Source of the DNA: G963666705 sp963666705
Lineage (GTDB): Bacteria; Pseudomonadota; Alphaproteobacteria; CADEGL01
Length of the DNA: 64,000 bases
Assembly: GCA_963666705.2 (NCBI GenBank)
Contig: CAXXKO010000011.1
Location: 1-64,000, forward strand
Reading direction: 5' to 3'
In this document: in pieces, positions 28,358 to 36,511 of the stretch
Layout of the letters: every line of letters begins with the position of its first letter
How positions within the stretch are numbered: the first letter of the stretch is position 1
Notes under the pieces: model-generated
The model's database searches: none
Told to the model about the DNA's origin: nothing
What the model saw: the letters and a program-made list of their open reading frames with translations, nothing else
Translations under genes and position numbers: made by a program

Positions 28358-28641
28358 TCTCGAACCACCCGGAAACCGGCGCGCATGTGGTGGGGGATAT
28401 CCGGGTGCGGACGCGGAGAGTGCTGGAGAACCTGAAGCTCGGCCTCGAGGTGGCCGGCACGTCGTTCGAGAACGTCGTCATGGTGCACGCGTTCCTCAAG
28501 GACATGAAGGATTGGCCAGCCTACCACGCGGTCTACCTCGAGTACTTCCCCGAGCACACCCCGCCGCCGCGCTACACCGTGCGCGCGGAGATGGCGCGGC
28601 CGGAGTTTCTCGTCGAGATCCATATGACGGCGGTGGTCTGA
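28355..28641 (+). pseudogene. N-terminally truncated RidA duplicate
   Basis: From ISNHPETGAHVVGDIRVRTR to EFLVEIHMTAVV it matches the RidA at 27041 nearly residue for residue, but the first ~46 residues are absent. Similarity begins abruptly at the stop codon of the M23 gene. An in-frame ATG at 28342 lies in M23 coding sequence and is unlikely to be a native start. It is a partial duplication, probably non-functional. Confidence 0.85.
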
Positions 28642-28700
28642 GGCGACGGCGAGCGGGCGGCGGTGGGGACGCGGCATTGCGCGGCTGAGCCCGGCACTTA

Positions 28701-28932
28701 TACCAACGGCTCATAAGAATGACCCGTTGCATGTTCCCTCAGACGCCGGGCGGCCGCGTCCGCGGCCTTGGCTTCTCATATCGCTCAAGCGCCGCTAAGG
28801 CCCTTTATTTCGCTCAAGCGCCGCTAAGGCCCTTTATTTCGCTCAAGCGCCGCTAAGGCTGGCCTCGCATAAGCTCGGGCGCGCGGTCGCGCTTGCCAGC
28901 GGTCGATGAGTCGAGCTCATCGGCCGCTGGTA
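28701..28932. repeat. Dispersed repeat family B, copy 2 (expanded)
   Basis: Inverted relative to the copy at 10563-10707. TA dinucleotides flank both ends. The internal part contains a 29-bp tandem repeat absent from copy 1. The same hairpin (CCAGCGG...CCGCTGG) is present at its right end. Confidence 0.85.
28782..28859. repeat. 29-bp tandem repeat (about 2.7 units) inside repeat B
   Basis: Units start at 28782, 28811 and 28840 with CGCTCAAGCGCCGCTAAGGC. The first two are identical and the third is partial. No spacers separate them, so this is not a CRISPR array. Confidence 0.9.
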
Positions 28933-29002
28933 TTAGGCCGGAGACAAGTCACGTCCACGGCTTTCGTCCCCGGAATTCAAGGATTGCGATCTGCCGTTGC
29001 TC

Positions 29003-30412
29003 TGTAGATAGCGAATTAAGTTGGCCGGTTTATGTAGCACATCGATTGACCGCTCTGTTGATGTTGTGGCGCCTGTGGGGAAGTGGTCAGGTCGGCGTAG
29101 CCGAGCTGTCCACTTATCCACGGGCGGGTCGCGTCGAGCGGCATCACGCGGCCCTCTTCATGGTGTCTCCTTCCAGAAGCGCGCCATCGCCTCGGTAGCG
29201 GGCGATCGGGCGCGGCCCGTGGAATATGGCGTAGGTGGCGTCCGGATAGTGGTGGACGCGGACCTTGGCCTTGACGTAGTGCGGCCTCAGCGATGACGGC
29301 GGGATCTGCAGGACGATGCCGTGGAAGCGTACGGTGTTGTCGTTGCCGACGGTGCGCGTCTCCTGGACGCACAGCACGTCGCGCCACTGTTCCGCCGGCA
29401 CGGCGACGAAGGCCGAGCCCGGCTCTTCGGGAGCGATCGCGAAGCGCGCATTGTAGTCGGGAATGAAGGTCTCGGCGAGGAAGCGGTTGGCCCCTTCGAT
29501 CGTCGAGACGCCGGCCAATGCCAACTCCTTGGGGAGCCGGTCCTGCAAGGTGCGGAAGGCGCGCTCGGAGCGCCCGCGCGCCTCCGGCGAATAGGCCGCG
29601 ATGTGCTCGATGCCGAGCTGGGCCAAGGCCCGTCCGAGCTGGGAGGGCTTGTCGCGGTCCACCTTGCCACCCGCCTGGGGGGTGTGGAAGTAGTGGCTCG
29701 CGCGGTCGGTGTAGAGCGCGCACGGCAGCCCGTGCCGGCCGAACACCTCGCCCAGCCCCTGGAAGCTCGACATGGTGCCCTCCTCGGCGACCAGGAAGCC
29801 CGAGTAGATCGCCCCGCTCGCATCGTCCAGAGAGACGATCATATCCTGCTCTTCGTCGCGGCCCGGCAGCCAGCGGTGCGTCGAGCCGTCCTGATGCAGC
29901 ATCATGCCCACGAGCGGCCGCCGCGGCCGCTTGCGCCGGTGCGCCCCGCGCCTGGGCGCCGGCGCCGCCAGGCCGCGGCCGTGGAGAAACGTCTTGGTCC
30001 AGGTGTAACCCCAGCGGAAGCCGTGGTCCTTCACCAGGTGCTCGTGGAAGTGCTTGACCGTGAAACCCGCGTAGCGCTCGCGGTAAAGAGCTTCGACCCG
30101 CATCGCCTCGTCCACCGGCACCCGCTTGGGCGACGGCTTGCCCAGACGCCGGTCCAGAAGCCCCGCATCGCCCTCACACTCGAAACGACGGCACCAGCGC
30201 CGAAACGTGCGCTCGCCGACCCCAAGCACCTCCGCCGCCTCCAACTGGCTCAACGATCCCGCCTCACAACGACCGAAAACATCCCGAAACCTCATCATGC
30301 GCACACCTTGCAAAACATCTGTCCGTCTCATCCCACCCCCTTCAAACAGGAGGCTCAATAAACCGGACAGATCGTGTGCTACATAGAACGGACAGATCGT
30401 GTGCTATCTACA
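29003..30412 (-). mobile_element. ISNCY (IS1202-group-like) insertion sequence with 16-bp target duplication
   Basis: A 1410-bp element. Ends begin TGTAGATAGC on both sides and share a second block, ATGTAGCACA, about 30 bases in. A perfect 16-bp duplication CGATCTGCCGTTGCTC flanks it (28987-29002 and 30413-30428). Long target duplications are typical of the IS1202-like group. A subterminal motif GGACAGATCGTGTGCTA is repeated at the right end, likely a transposase-binding site. Confidence 0.92.
29144..30331 (-). CDS. ISNCY-family transposase
   Basis: A 395-aa transposase. The N-terminal helix-turn-helix (LSQLEAAEVLGVGERTFRRWCRRFECEG) is followed by a DDE core: D in MMLHQDGSTHRWLPG, D in ALYTDRASHYFHTP, and E near EARGRSERAFRTLQDRL. 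The C-terminal beta domain includes VGNDNTVRFHGIVLQIP, characteristic of this group. The ATG at 30331 is preceded by AAGGGGGT. The gene is intact, and the clean target duplication implies a fairly recent insertion. Confidence 0.92.
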   Translation of the reverse strand: MRRTDVLQGVRMMRFRDVFGRCEAGSLSQLEAAEVLGVGERTFRRWCRRFECEGDAGLLDRRLGKPSPKRVPVDEAMRVEALYRERYAGFTVKHFHEHLVKDHGFRWGYTWTKTFLHGRGLAAPAPRRGAHRRKRPRRPLVGMMLHQDGSTHRWLPGRDEEQDMIVSLDDASGAIYSGFLVAEEGTMSSFQGLGEVFGRHGLPCALYTDRASHYFHTPQAGGKVDRDKPSQLGRALAQLGIEHIAAYSPEARGRSERAFRTLQDRLPKELALAGVSTIEGANRFLAETFIPDYNARFAIAPEEPGSAFVAVPAEQWRDVLCVQETRTVGNDNTVRFHGIVLQIPPSSLRPHYVKAKVRVHHYPDATYAIFHGPRPIARYRGDGALLEGDTMKRAA

Positions 30413-30456
30413 CGATCTGCCGTTGCTCTTGCCAAATGCGCCGTCCCATGAGATAT

Positions 30457-30483
30457 TTAGACTAGTCGATTCAACTAGTCTTA
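30457..30483. promoter_or_regulatory. Palindromic operator upstream of vapBC
   Basis: Perfect 8-base inverted repeat AGACTAGT / ACTAGTCT (30459-30466, 30474-30481) separated by 7 bases, ending 14 bases before the antitoxin ATG. Position and symmetry fit autoregulation by the VapBC complex. Confidence 0.65.
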
Positions 30484-30495
30484 GTAAGGGTCATC

Positions 30496-30738
30496 ATGCG
30501 TTCCGTCGGCGCTTTCGAGGCCAAGACACACTTCAGCGCCCTGCTCGACGCCGTAGCGCGCGGTGAGGAGGTCGTCATCACGCGGCACGGCCGGAAATTG
30601 GCGCGCCTCGTGCCCATCGAGGCCGGCCAGGGGCGGGCGGCAGCCGAAGCCGCGGCCGCGCGCATCCTGGAGCGCAGCCGCGGCGTCACCCTGGATGGCC
30701 TCAGAATCGAGGAGCTGATCGCCGAGGGCCGTCCGTGA
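30496..30738 (+). CDS. vapB: Phd/YefM-type VapB antitoxin
   Basis: An 80-aa antitoxin. The N-terminal Phd/YefM fold is clear: MRSVGAFEAKTHFSALLDAV, then GEEVVITRHGRKLARLVPIE. The C-terminal tail (ERSRGVTLDGLRIEELIAEGRP) is the likely toxin-binding segment. It overlaps the toxin start by GTGA, so translation is coupled. It should neutralise VapC and repress the operon through the palindrome upstream. The insertion of the ISNCY element ends only ~80 bases upstream. Confidence 0.9.
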   Translation: MRSVGAFEAKTHFSALLDAVARGEEVVITRHGRKLARLVPIEAGQGRAAAEAAAARILERSRGVTLDGLRIEELIAEGRP

Positions 30739-31163
30739 GCTTGGTGCTCGATGCCTCGCTCACGCTCTCGTGGCTGTTCGCCGACGAGCAGACCGAGGCG
30801 GGGCGGACGGTGCTTCTCACGGTCGCGCGGGACGGCGCCGTCGTGCCCTCGCTGTGGCGGCTCGAGGTCGCCAACGCCCTGCAGGCCGCGATCCGGCGGC
30901 GGCGCATCGACATCGCCTACCGGGACGCCTGCCTCACCGATCTCGCCGCCATGCCCATCACGGTCGATCCGGAGACCGACGCCCACGCCTGGGGCGCGAC
31001 CCTGCGCCTCGCCGACGCGCACCGGCTCACGCTCTACGACGCGGCCTATCTGGAGCTGGCGCACCGCAGCGCCCTGCCGCTCGCGACCCACGACGGCGCG
31101 CTCGCCGCGGCGACGCGCACCCTCGGCCTGGCGGTGCTCGGCGGGGTGGTCGAGGGGCCGTAG
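30735..31163 (+). CDS. vapC: VapC PIN-domain ribonuclease toxin
   Basis: A 142-aa PIN toxin. The acidic catalytic residues are all present: D6 (VLDASLTLSWLF), E44 (LWRLEVANAL), D102 (LYDAAYLELA) and D120 (LATHDGALA). VapC toxins cleave tRNA or rRNA and arrest growth when VapB is degraded. The GTG start at 30735 overlaps vapB. A decayed paralogue lies at 25990-26210, and a RidA tail fragment follows directly downstream, so the pair sits in recombined DNA. Confidence 0.92.
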   Translation: MSLVLDASLTLSWLFADEQTEAGRTVLLTVARDGAVVPSLWRLEVANALQAAIRRRRIDIAYRDACLTDLAAMPITVDPETDAHAWGATLRLADAHRLTLYDAAYLELAHRSALPLATHDGALAAATRTLGLAVLGGVVEGP

Positions 31164-31216
31164 CGGGTGGGTGCCGCGGACGGGCCACGCGCAGGCGGGA
31201 AATCCGCTGTTCGGCT

Positions 31217-31303
31217 CACCCCCTGCCGCCGCGCTACACCGCGCGCGCGGAGATGGCGTCGCCCGAAATGCTGATCGAGATACACATGACGGCGGTGGTT
31301 TGA
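31217..31303 (+). pseudogene. Second RidA tail fragment
   Basis: The 3'-most ~29 codons of RidA (PPRYTARAEM to LIEIHMTAVV, then TGA) joined to the DNA after vapC. With 27041 and 28355 it is the third copy of this tail in 4.3 kb. Confidence 0.8.
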
Positions 31304-31476
31304 GGTGAGGCGAGGGGGCGGCGGGGAGGTGGTATCAGGCGCCCGCGCCCGGCAAATTGGCCAGAGATGAGTCATGTGTCCCCGGAATTCCCTGTCCGGA
31401 GACGTCGCCCATTGCGTCAGGCGGCTCCGCTGCCTGGACTGGGCGCATTGTCGATATCCCGCCGAGGAGTCTGGTG

Positions 31477-31878
31477 GTGAAGAGCGAGACGATCATCGAA
31501 GTTCTGGAGGCGCACACCGACAGCCTCGGGCACCTCAATCACGCGCAGGCGGTCGAGTACCTGGAGCGGGCCCGCGACGACTGGTACCGGATGTGCGGGC
31601 TGTGGGATGGGGACGAGGATGAGGACACGCTCGGCACCGTCGTGGTCAACATCGACTTCAACTATCGGGGTGAGTGCTTCCTCGGCGAGCGGCTGGTGGT
31701 GCTGACCTGGCCCGAGCGCATGGGTAGCAAGAGCTTCCGGCTGGGACACCAGATCATCAAGCCCGACGGGCAGGTGGCGATCGACGGCAACGCGACCAGC
31801 GTGGTCATGGACATGCGCGCGCGCCGCGCCATTCCGGTGCCCGAGTGCATGGCCCGGCACTTCCCGGCAAGCGGTTGA
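31477..31878 (+). CDS. 4HBT-family acyl-CoA thioesterase
   Basis: A 133-aa hotdog-fold protein of the YbgC/FadM type. LEAHTDSLGHLNHAQAVEYLERARDDWY carries the family pattern (G-H-x-N/D-x(n)-E near the N terminus). NIDFNYRGECFLGERLVVLTW forms the central strands and QVAIDGNATSVVMDMRARRAIPVP the last ones. In typical members Asp replaces the first Asn of HLNH, so the catalytic residue may differ. I chose the GTG at 31477, preceded by GAGGAG; another GTG lies 3 bases upstream. It hydrolyses a short or aromatic acyl-CoA, substrate unknown. No operon partner is adjacent. Confidence 0.8.
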   Translation: MKSETIIEVLEAHTDSLGHLNHAQAVEYLERARDDWYRMCGLWDGDEDEDTLGTVVVNIDFNYRGECFLGERLVVLTWPERMGSKSFRLGHQIIKPDGQVAIDGNATSVVMDMRARRAIPVPECMARHFPASG

Positions 31879-32026
31879 GAAGGCGCGGGGAGCCTGCCGC
31901 GGGCTGCGGCGGACTTGCCAATGCCACATGCCAGACCTTACGCTTGTGACGGCGCCACCTTGATTATTCTGGCTGGTTGTAGTATTCTCATATTCTCGTA
32001 TTCTCGTAACGTATATGGAGAATTCC

Positions 32027-32575
32027 ATGCCTCGCCAAGTTGAGCTCTCCGACGCGACCTTCGAGCGCCTCCAGAACCACGCGGTGCCGCTGGTGGATAG
32101 CGTTGAGGCCGTCATCAATAGGCTCGCGGCCTTCTATGAAGATTCAAAGCCAACCCGACCAAATCCGGTGCAAGCGCCGTCCACGGAGGGACCACGGCAA
32201 TTTAACGCCGCGTCCCCTCCTGACCTTACGCATACAAAGATTCTCTCGGTCGAGTTAGGGGGAATGCCGCTGCCAAAGCCTAACTGGAATAGGCTGCTGT
32301 TTGAAATGAGCCGGCAAGCGAAAGACCGGCTCAGCAGCGGGGATAATCCGAGGAGACTCATTACCGTCAACTTTGTGGATGGCAAGAAAGAGGACGAAGG
32401 CTACCGGTTCATTCCGGAGATTGGGCTATCGGTTCAAGGACAAGATGCGAACTCGGCATGGGCGGGTGCTTGTCACATTGCCCAACAGCTAGGAATCCCG
32501 GTCGAGGTTGAATTCCTCTGGAGGGCCAAAGAAGGCGCTGCATTTCCAGGTGTAACAGGCCGCCTATCGGCTTGA
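32027..32575 (+). CDS. Hypothetical protein with N-terminal RHH-like segment
   Basis: A 182-aa protein I do not recognise. The start MPRQVELSDATFERLQNHAVPL resembles a ribbon-helix-helix or SeqA-N-like DNA-binding segment (about 1-35). A proline-rich linker (SKPTRPNPVQAPSTEGP) and a C-terminal domain (RLITVNFVDGKKEDEGYRFIPEIGLSVQGQDANSAWAGACHIAQQ) follow. I start at 32027 because GGAGAA at 32018 is then a proper ribosome-binding site; the ATG at 32015 overlaps that site. Upstream, three TATTCTC direct repeats (31980-32005) could be an operator. The gene is lower in GC than its neighbours, suggesting transfer. It may act with the HNH gene that follows 70 bases downstream. Confidence 0.65.
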   Translation: MPRQVELSDATFERLQNHAVPLVDSVEAVINRLAAFYEDSKPTRPNPVQAPSTEGPRQFNAASPPDLTHTKILSVELGGMPLPKPNWNRLLFEMSRQAKDRLSSGDNPRRLITVNFVDGKKEDEGYRFIPEIGLSVQGQDANSAWAGACHIAQQLGIPVEVEFLWRAKEGAAFPGVTGRLSA

Positions 32576-32645
32576 CGAACTATGACGGAATTACGATCCG
32601 GTATCCGCGCCGGGCGAAATTCGATTACTCGGACGGGCTCCCAGC

Positions 32646-33453
32646 ATGACGGAGGATGCAGTGGGCGAAGCGAAACGTCGCGGTCGGCTCAGAGAACAGG
32701 TTCTGAGTGAGTTTCCACACTGCATCTACTGTGGTGGAAACACGCCCGCCTCGACCGTTGACCATTTCCCGCCGCGTGCCGTCTTCGAGCTTCGACATCG
32801 GCCCCGCGGTCTCGAATTCCCGGCGTGCAAGGTCTGCAATGACGGCGGAAGACTCGATGAGCTGGTTTCGGCAATGCTCTCGCGCATCTACCCAGACCCA
32901 AACAGTTTCGCGGCTTCCGAGGAAGTTCGGAAACTCATGCAGGCCGTTAGCAATAACTGTCCAGGTCTGCTCGAAGAGTTGATACCCAGTTTTCGTCAGA
33001 AGAAGCTTGCTCATCGAAGCCGTGAAATGCTTCCCCCAGGGGGTGGCGTGTTGAACTGTCAGGGTCCACTTCTCAACAGAGCGATTCATCGGTTCACAGC
33101 TAAGATCGGGTACGCGCTCCATTTCCAACTGACCGGAAAGCCCGTACCGCATGGTGGAGCCGCAAGCGTTTGGTGGCTTACCAATTACCAGTCGTTAAAG
33201 AGTGACATGCCCCATGAGCTACTCGGCATGCTGGGCGAGCCGAAGACCTTGCGTCAGGGAAGCTGGGAGATTGGTGATCAGTTTCGTTACGCCAGCATCG
33301 GGACCGAGGAGGGGACGATGAGCGCACTTCGCCACCTTCCGCTTTTCCTTTGCCGTGTGTGCATTTGTTGCCGAACAGGCTGACAATATACGACCCCCAG
33401 ACGACATCAGCCACGTAACCCACCACAACCCGGGTTGGCTTCATGAATGTTGA
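32646..33453 (+). pseudogene. HNH-type endonuclease, probably frameshifted near its C terminus
   Basis: The open frame runs 32646-33383 (245 aa). Zinc/HNH features are C26-x2-C29 (HCIYCGG), D39-H40 (STVDHFPPRAVFEL) and C61-x2-C64-N (ACKVCNDGG). From about 33321 the +1 frame (FATFRFSFAVCAFVAEQADNI to the stop at 33451-33453) looks more protein-like than the frame in use (HLPLFLCRVCICCRTG). A single-base indel near 33321 is therefore likely. The nuclease core is intact, so the protein could still work. It follows a hypothetical DNA-binding-like gene; the pair may be a small defence or addiction locus (inference). Confidence 0.65.
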
Positions 33454-33744
33454 ATTCGCTATGAGGGTCGGACCCTACGAGTTCAAGATTCGCCCAACTT
33501 AATGTTCAAGTTCCGCCCCCGAATTTACTTGCAATCCCGCCTAGTGGATGATCCCTCGGTCTCGAATTGTCCGGTCTGTGACATATGAGTGCGCTTCCTT
33601 TCCAGAAATCAACCGACGAGTGAGTAGCGTATGAGGTGACGCAATGTCATTGGAGCTGAATTAATGGAGACAGTATATTTTTTCACGCTGCAAGCGCCGG
33701 TCACGACGACCCTTGTTCCATACTGTCCCCATCAATCAAATGCC
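33454..33744. other. Intergenic, lower GC
   Basis: About 290 bases between the HNH gene and the convergent DUF5615 gene. I see no gene, clear terminator or repeat in it. Confidence 0.5.
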
Positions 33745-34110
33745 TTACTTAAGAATTGGGTGCCGGCGGATTCTGTCCTCGCTGAACGTCGTGACGCGGC
33801 CAGCCAGCTTGTCACCATTCGCGTGAATTTTCGCCGCGACCTTCTCGGCAACAGGCTCAGTGCCGAGGCGCGAGAGCCGGAGAAGGACCAGGCCTGTTAC
33901 GTGATGCCCGAACCGCACGACAAGCGCGCCAAAGTCCTTGTCCGTGGTGACGACAATCCTGCTCTCCGCCGCCGCAATCCGGAGCACATCCGTATCCGAT
34001 ATGCCTGGCGATTCCTCGGCGACGTAACGCACATCCAACCCGAGATCGCGTAGCGACGCCACGAGGGATGCCGGGCAGCACTCGTCGAGAAGCAGCGGGG
34101 CCGGCATCAT
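33745..34110 (-). CDS. DUF5615 PIN-like toxin
   Basis: A 121-aa PIN-like protein. LLLDECCPASLVASLRDLGLDVRYVAE (first acidic site, D near 9), DTDVLRIAAAESRIVVTTDKDFGALVVRFG (TTDKDFG is the family signature), then TGLVLLRL. DUF5615 proteins pair with DUF433 antitoxins. Here the DUF433 gene lies immediately upstream with a 4-base overlap. The predicted role is ribonuclease toxin. The gene looks intact and ends in TAA. Confidence 0.88.
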   Translation of the reverse strand: MMPAPLLLDECCPASLVASLRDLGLDVRYVAEESPGISDTDVLRIAAAESRIVVTTDKDFGALVVRFGHHVTGLVLLRLSRLGTEPVAEKVAAKIHANGDKLAGRVTTFSEDRIRRHPILK

Positions 34111-34334
34111 GGGCCGCTGATGGTTTCCTCGCCAGCAAGGTAGTCGGCCGCGAACGCCTGTGCGGCTCGCACGTCTTCGAGGGTCAGGTGCTGATGGGCG
34201 GCAATCACCGCCTCTGGCGTGGCCCCTTCGCCAAGCTCGCGAAGGATTTGCTCGATCGTCACCCTCGTGCCCCGAATGACGGGCTTGCCAAACATGACCT
34301 CGGGCTTGGCCTCGACACGGTCCTGTGTCCGCAT
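34107..34334 (-). CDS. DUF433 antitoxin
   Basis: A 75-aa winged-helix antitoxin. KPEVMFGKPVIRGTRVTIEQILRELGEGATPEAVIAAHQHLTLEDVRAAQAFAADYL is the canonical DUF433 pattern (GKPxIxGTR and LxxxDVxAA). It is first in a two-gene operon with the DUF5615 toxin (ATGA overlap). It should bind the promoter and neutralise the toxin. It is one of three toxin-antitoxin pairs in the window. Confidence 0.9.
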   Translation of the reverse strand: MRTQDRVEAKPEVMFGKPVIRGTRVTIEQILRELGEGATPEAVIAAHQHLTLEDVRAAQAFAADYLAGEETISGP

Positions 34335-34534
34335 TGATGTGCCCTCCTCAATCGGGATGCGAAAATAGAGCCTTGCGGCGGCCCCAACAAGGACAACCGC
34401 TCAATGCCGCGCTCGGATCGATTATTCCGCGCAAAAGGGTCGCACGCAAAACGGTCGGGCCCTGAATGGTGAATTGAACCCGTCCACGGCGCTGTCGAAG
34501 ATCACGCCGGACCCTGGTGCGCTGCCCCCGCCCC

Positions 34535-36198
34535 CTACCCAATCCGCGCCACCGTCTCGCCGAGCCGCTTCGTGAGCTTCATGTTCTCGGCGTAATCCAC
34601 CGGCACCGCGATCAGCGCCGGGCCATCCTTGGCGAAGGCCTCCTCTAACGCGTCCTCGACCTGGGCCGGGCCGGTGAGGGTGCGGCCCCACATGCCGAAG
34701 GCCTGGGCCAGGAGCTCGAAATCCGGGTTGTTGAAGGCGAGGTCCGAATGCCGCCCGCCGAAATGGGTCTGCTGCTTCCATTTGATGAGGCCGTATTCGC
34801 CGTCGACCCACACCATGATGACCACGTTGAGCTTCTTGCGCACCGCCGTCTCCAGATCCTGCACGTTCATGAGGAAGCCCGCATCGCCGCAGATGGCGAG
34901 CACGCGCCGCTCGGGGAAGGCATACTTAGCGCCGATGGCGCCAGGCAGGGCGAAGCCCATGGAGCAGAAGCCGTTGGGGACGAGGCAGGTGTTCGCTACC
35001 TCGCACTGGTAATAGCGCGAGATCCACATCTTGTGGGCGCCCACGTCCGAGAGGAGGATATCGTCGTCACCCATGAAGCGGCGCACGTCGAGGAGGATGC
35101 GCTGGGGCTTCATGGGGAAGGAGTTGTCCGCCTCCTCCATGTTGAGGTCGGCGAGGATGGCCGAGCGCAGGGGCTGGCGGTCGCCGATCTCGAAGAGCGG
35201 CAGGCGGGCGTCGCCGAAGCGGTCGTTGAAAGCCTCGTTGAGCTGCCACAGGGCGTCCGCCAGGTCCGAGACCACGTCCACCTCGACCGGGTAGTCGTGG
35301 TCGATCTCAGCCGGCACGAAATCGATATGGACGATGCGCTTGTCGCGCCGCGGGTTCCACAGGGCGGGGGCGTACTCGACCAGGTCGTAGCCCACGGCGA
35401 TCACCACGTCGGCCTCGTCGAAGCACAGGCTGATGAGGTCGCGGCTCTGCAGCCCGATGGTGAAGAGGCAGTGGGGGTCGGTCATGGGCACGGCACCCTT
35501 GCCCATGAAGGTATTGACCACGCCGATGCCCATCTTGCGGGAGAGGCGCGCGAGCTGGGTGGCGGCGCGCTTACGCACCGCACCATTGCCGGCCAGGATG
35601 AGGGGTGCTTGGCCGCGGCGATCACGTCGACGGCGCGGGCGATGGCCCTGTAGTCGGCCGCCGGGCGCCGCGTGCGGCCCGGCACCATGGGCTCGGCCGC
35701 GGTGTCGAGCTTGGCGATGTCCTCGGGCAGCTCGATCACCGAGACGCCCGGCTTCTCCGCCTCGGCCACCTTGAAGGCCTTGCGCATGATCTCCGGGATC
35801 GTGTCGGCGGCGCGGATCGACTGGGCCCATTTGGTGATGGGCTTGAACATGTCGATCGCGTCCATGTTCTGGTGGCTCTCCTTGTGCAGGCGGTGGGTCG
35901 AGGTCTGGCCGATGATGGCGACCACGGGGGCGCGGTCCATGTTGGCGTCGGCCAGGCCCGTGACCAGGTTGGTCGCCCCCGGCCCCAGGGTGCCGAGGCA
36001 GACCCCGGGCTTGCCCGTGAGGCGGCCGTGGGCGTCGGCCATGAAGGCGGCCGCCTGCTCGTGCCGGCACAAGACGAACTCGATGGTGCTGTCCAGAAGC
36101 GACATCATGACGTCGGCGTTCTCCTCGCCCGGCACGCCGAAGATGCGCTCCACCCCCTCGGCCTCGAGGCATTTGACGAACAGGTCCGATGCTTTCAT
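34535..36198 (-). pseudogene. Acetolactate-synthase-like ThDP enzyme with a frameshift
   Basis: Two overlapping frames make one ~554-codon gene. The N-terminal part (start at 36198) has the ThDP-activating Glu in VLCRHEQAAAFMADAHGRLTG, GTLGPGATN and IIGQTSTHRLHKESHQ. At about 35600-35615 the frame changes from AAAKHPSSW to QAPLILAGNGAVRK. The rest then runs through AICGDAGFLMNVQDLETAVRK (GD...N ThDP/Mg motif) to the stop at 34535. A single-base indel in an otherwise full-length gene means a recent pseudogene or a sequence error. The family also includes other ThDP decarboxylases and ligases; no small subunit (ilvN/H) is nearby, so a catabolic role is as likely as branched-chain synthesis. Confidence 0.85.
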
Positions 36199-36302
36199 GG
36201 CGGATGACTTCCCTTCTTACCCGGCGGGCCGGCGGCGGCCCTCGATTCCCGGCGGACTGTAGCGGCGGCAAGCCGCCGGCGGAACGGCCAATCCGCACCA
36301 TG

Positions 36303-36455
36303 ACGCGAGAGCGGGTCCATTATGAATGGACCCGCTCTCTCCTTTTGTCGCTCGCGGCAGCGGACCGTATGGTCCGCGCCTGCGCGGGCGCGCCGGACGA
36401 CCGGCGAGCCGCCTTGCGGCCTGGAGCGATCCCAGTTGGTCTGGAATCGCTCGAA
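36303..36455. repeat. Dispersed repeat family A, copy 3
   Basis: Same core as the 16.1- and 26.6-kb copies (CAGCGGACC...GGTCCGCGCC, GCCGCCTTGCGGCCTGGAGC). The outer left hairpin has diverged: GAGAGCGGGTCCATT pairs with AATGGACCCGCTCTC. Confidence 0.85.
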
Positions 36456-36511
36456 TCGCCAGCCCCCGCGTATGAGTGCTAAGCTTCAAGAACACGATAG
36501 GGGAGGGAGTG

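Noticed and set aside
28782..28859. Possible CRISPR-like array (29-bp repeats)
   Set aside because: The units are contiguous with no spacers and lie within a dispersed repeat; no cas genes are present.
33664..34053. 129-codon plus-strand frame
   Set aside because: Mostly antisense to the DUF5615 toxin; no domain.
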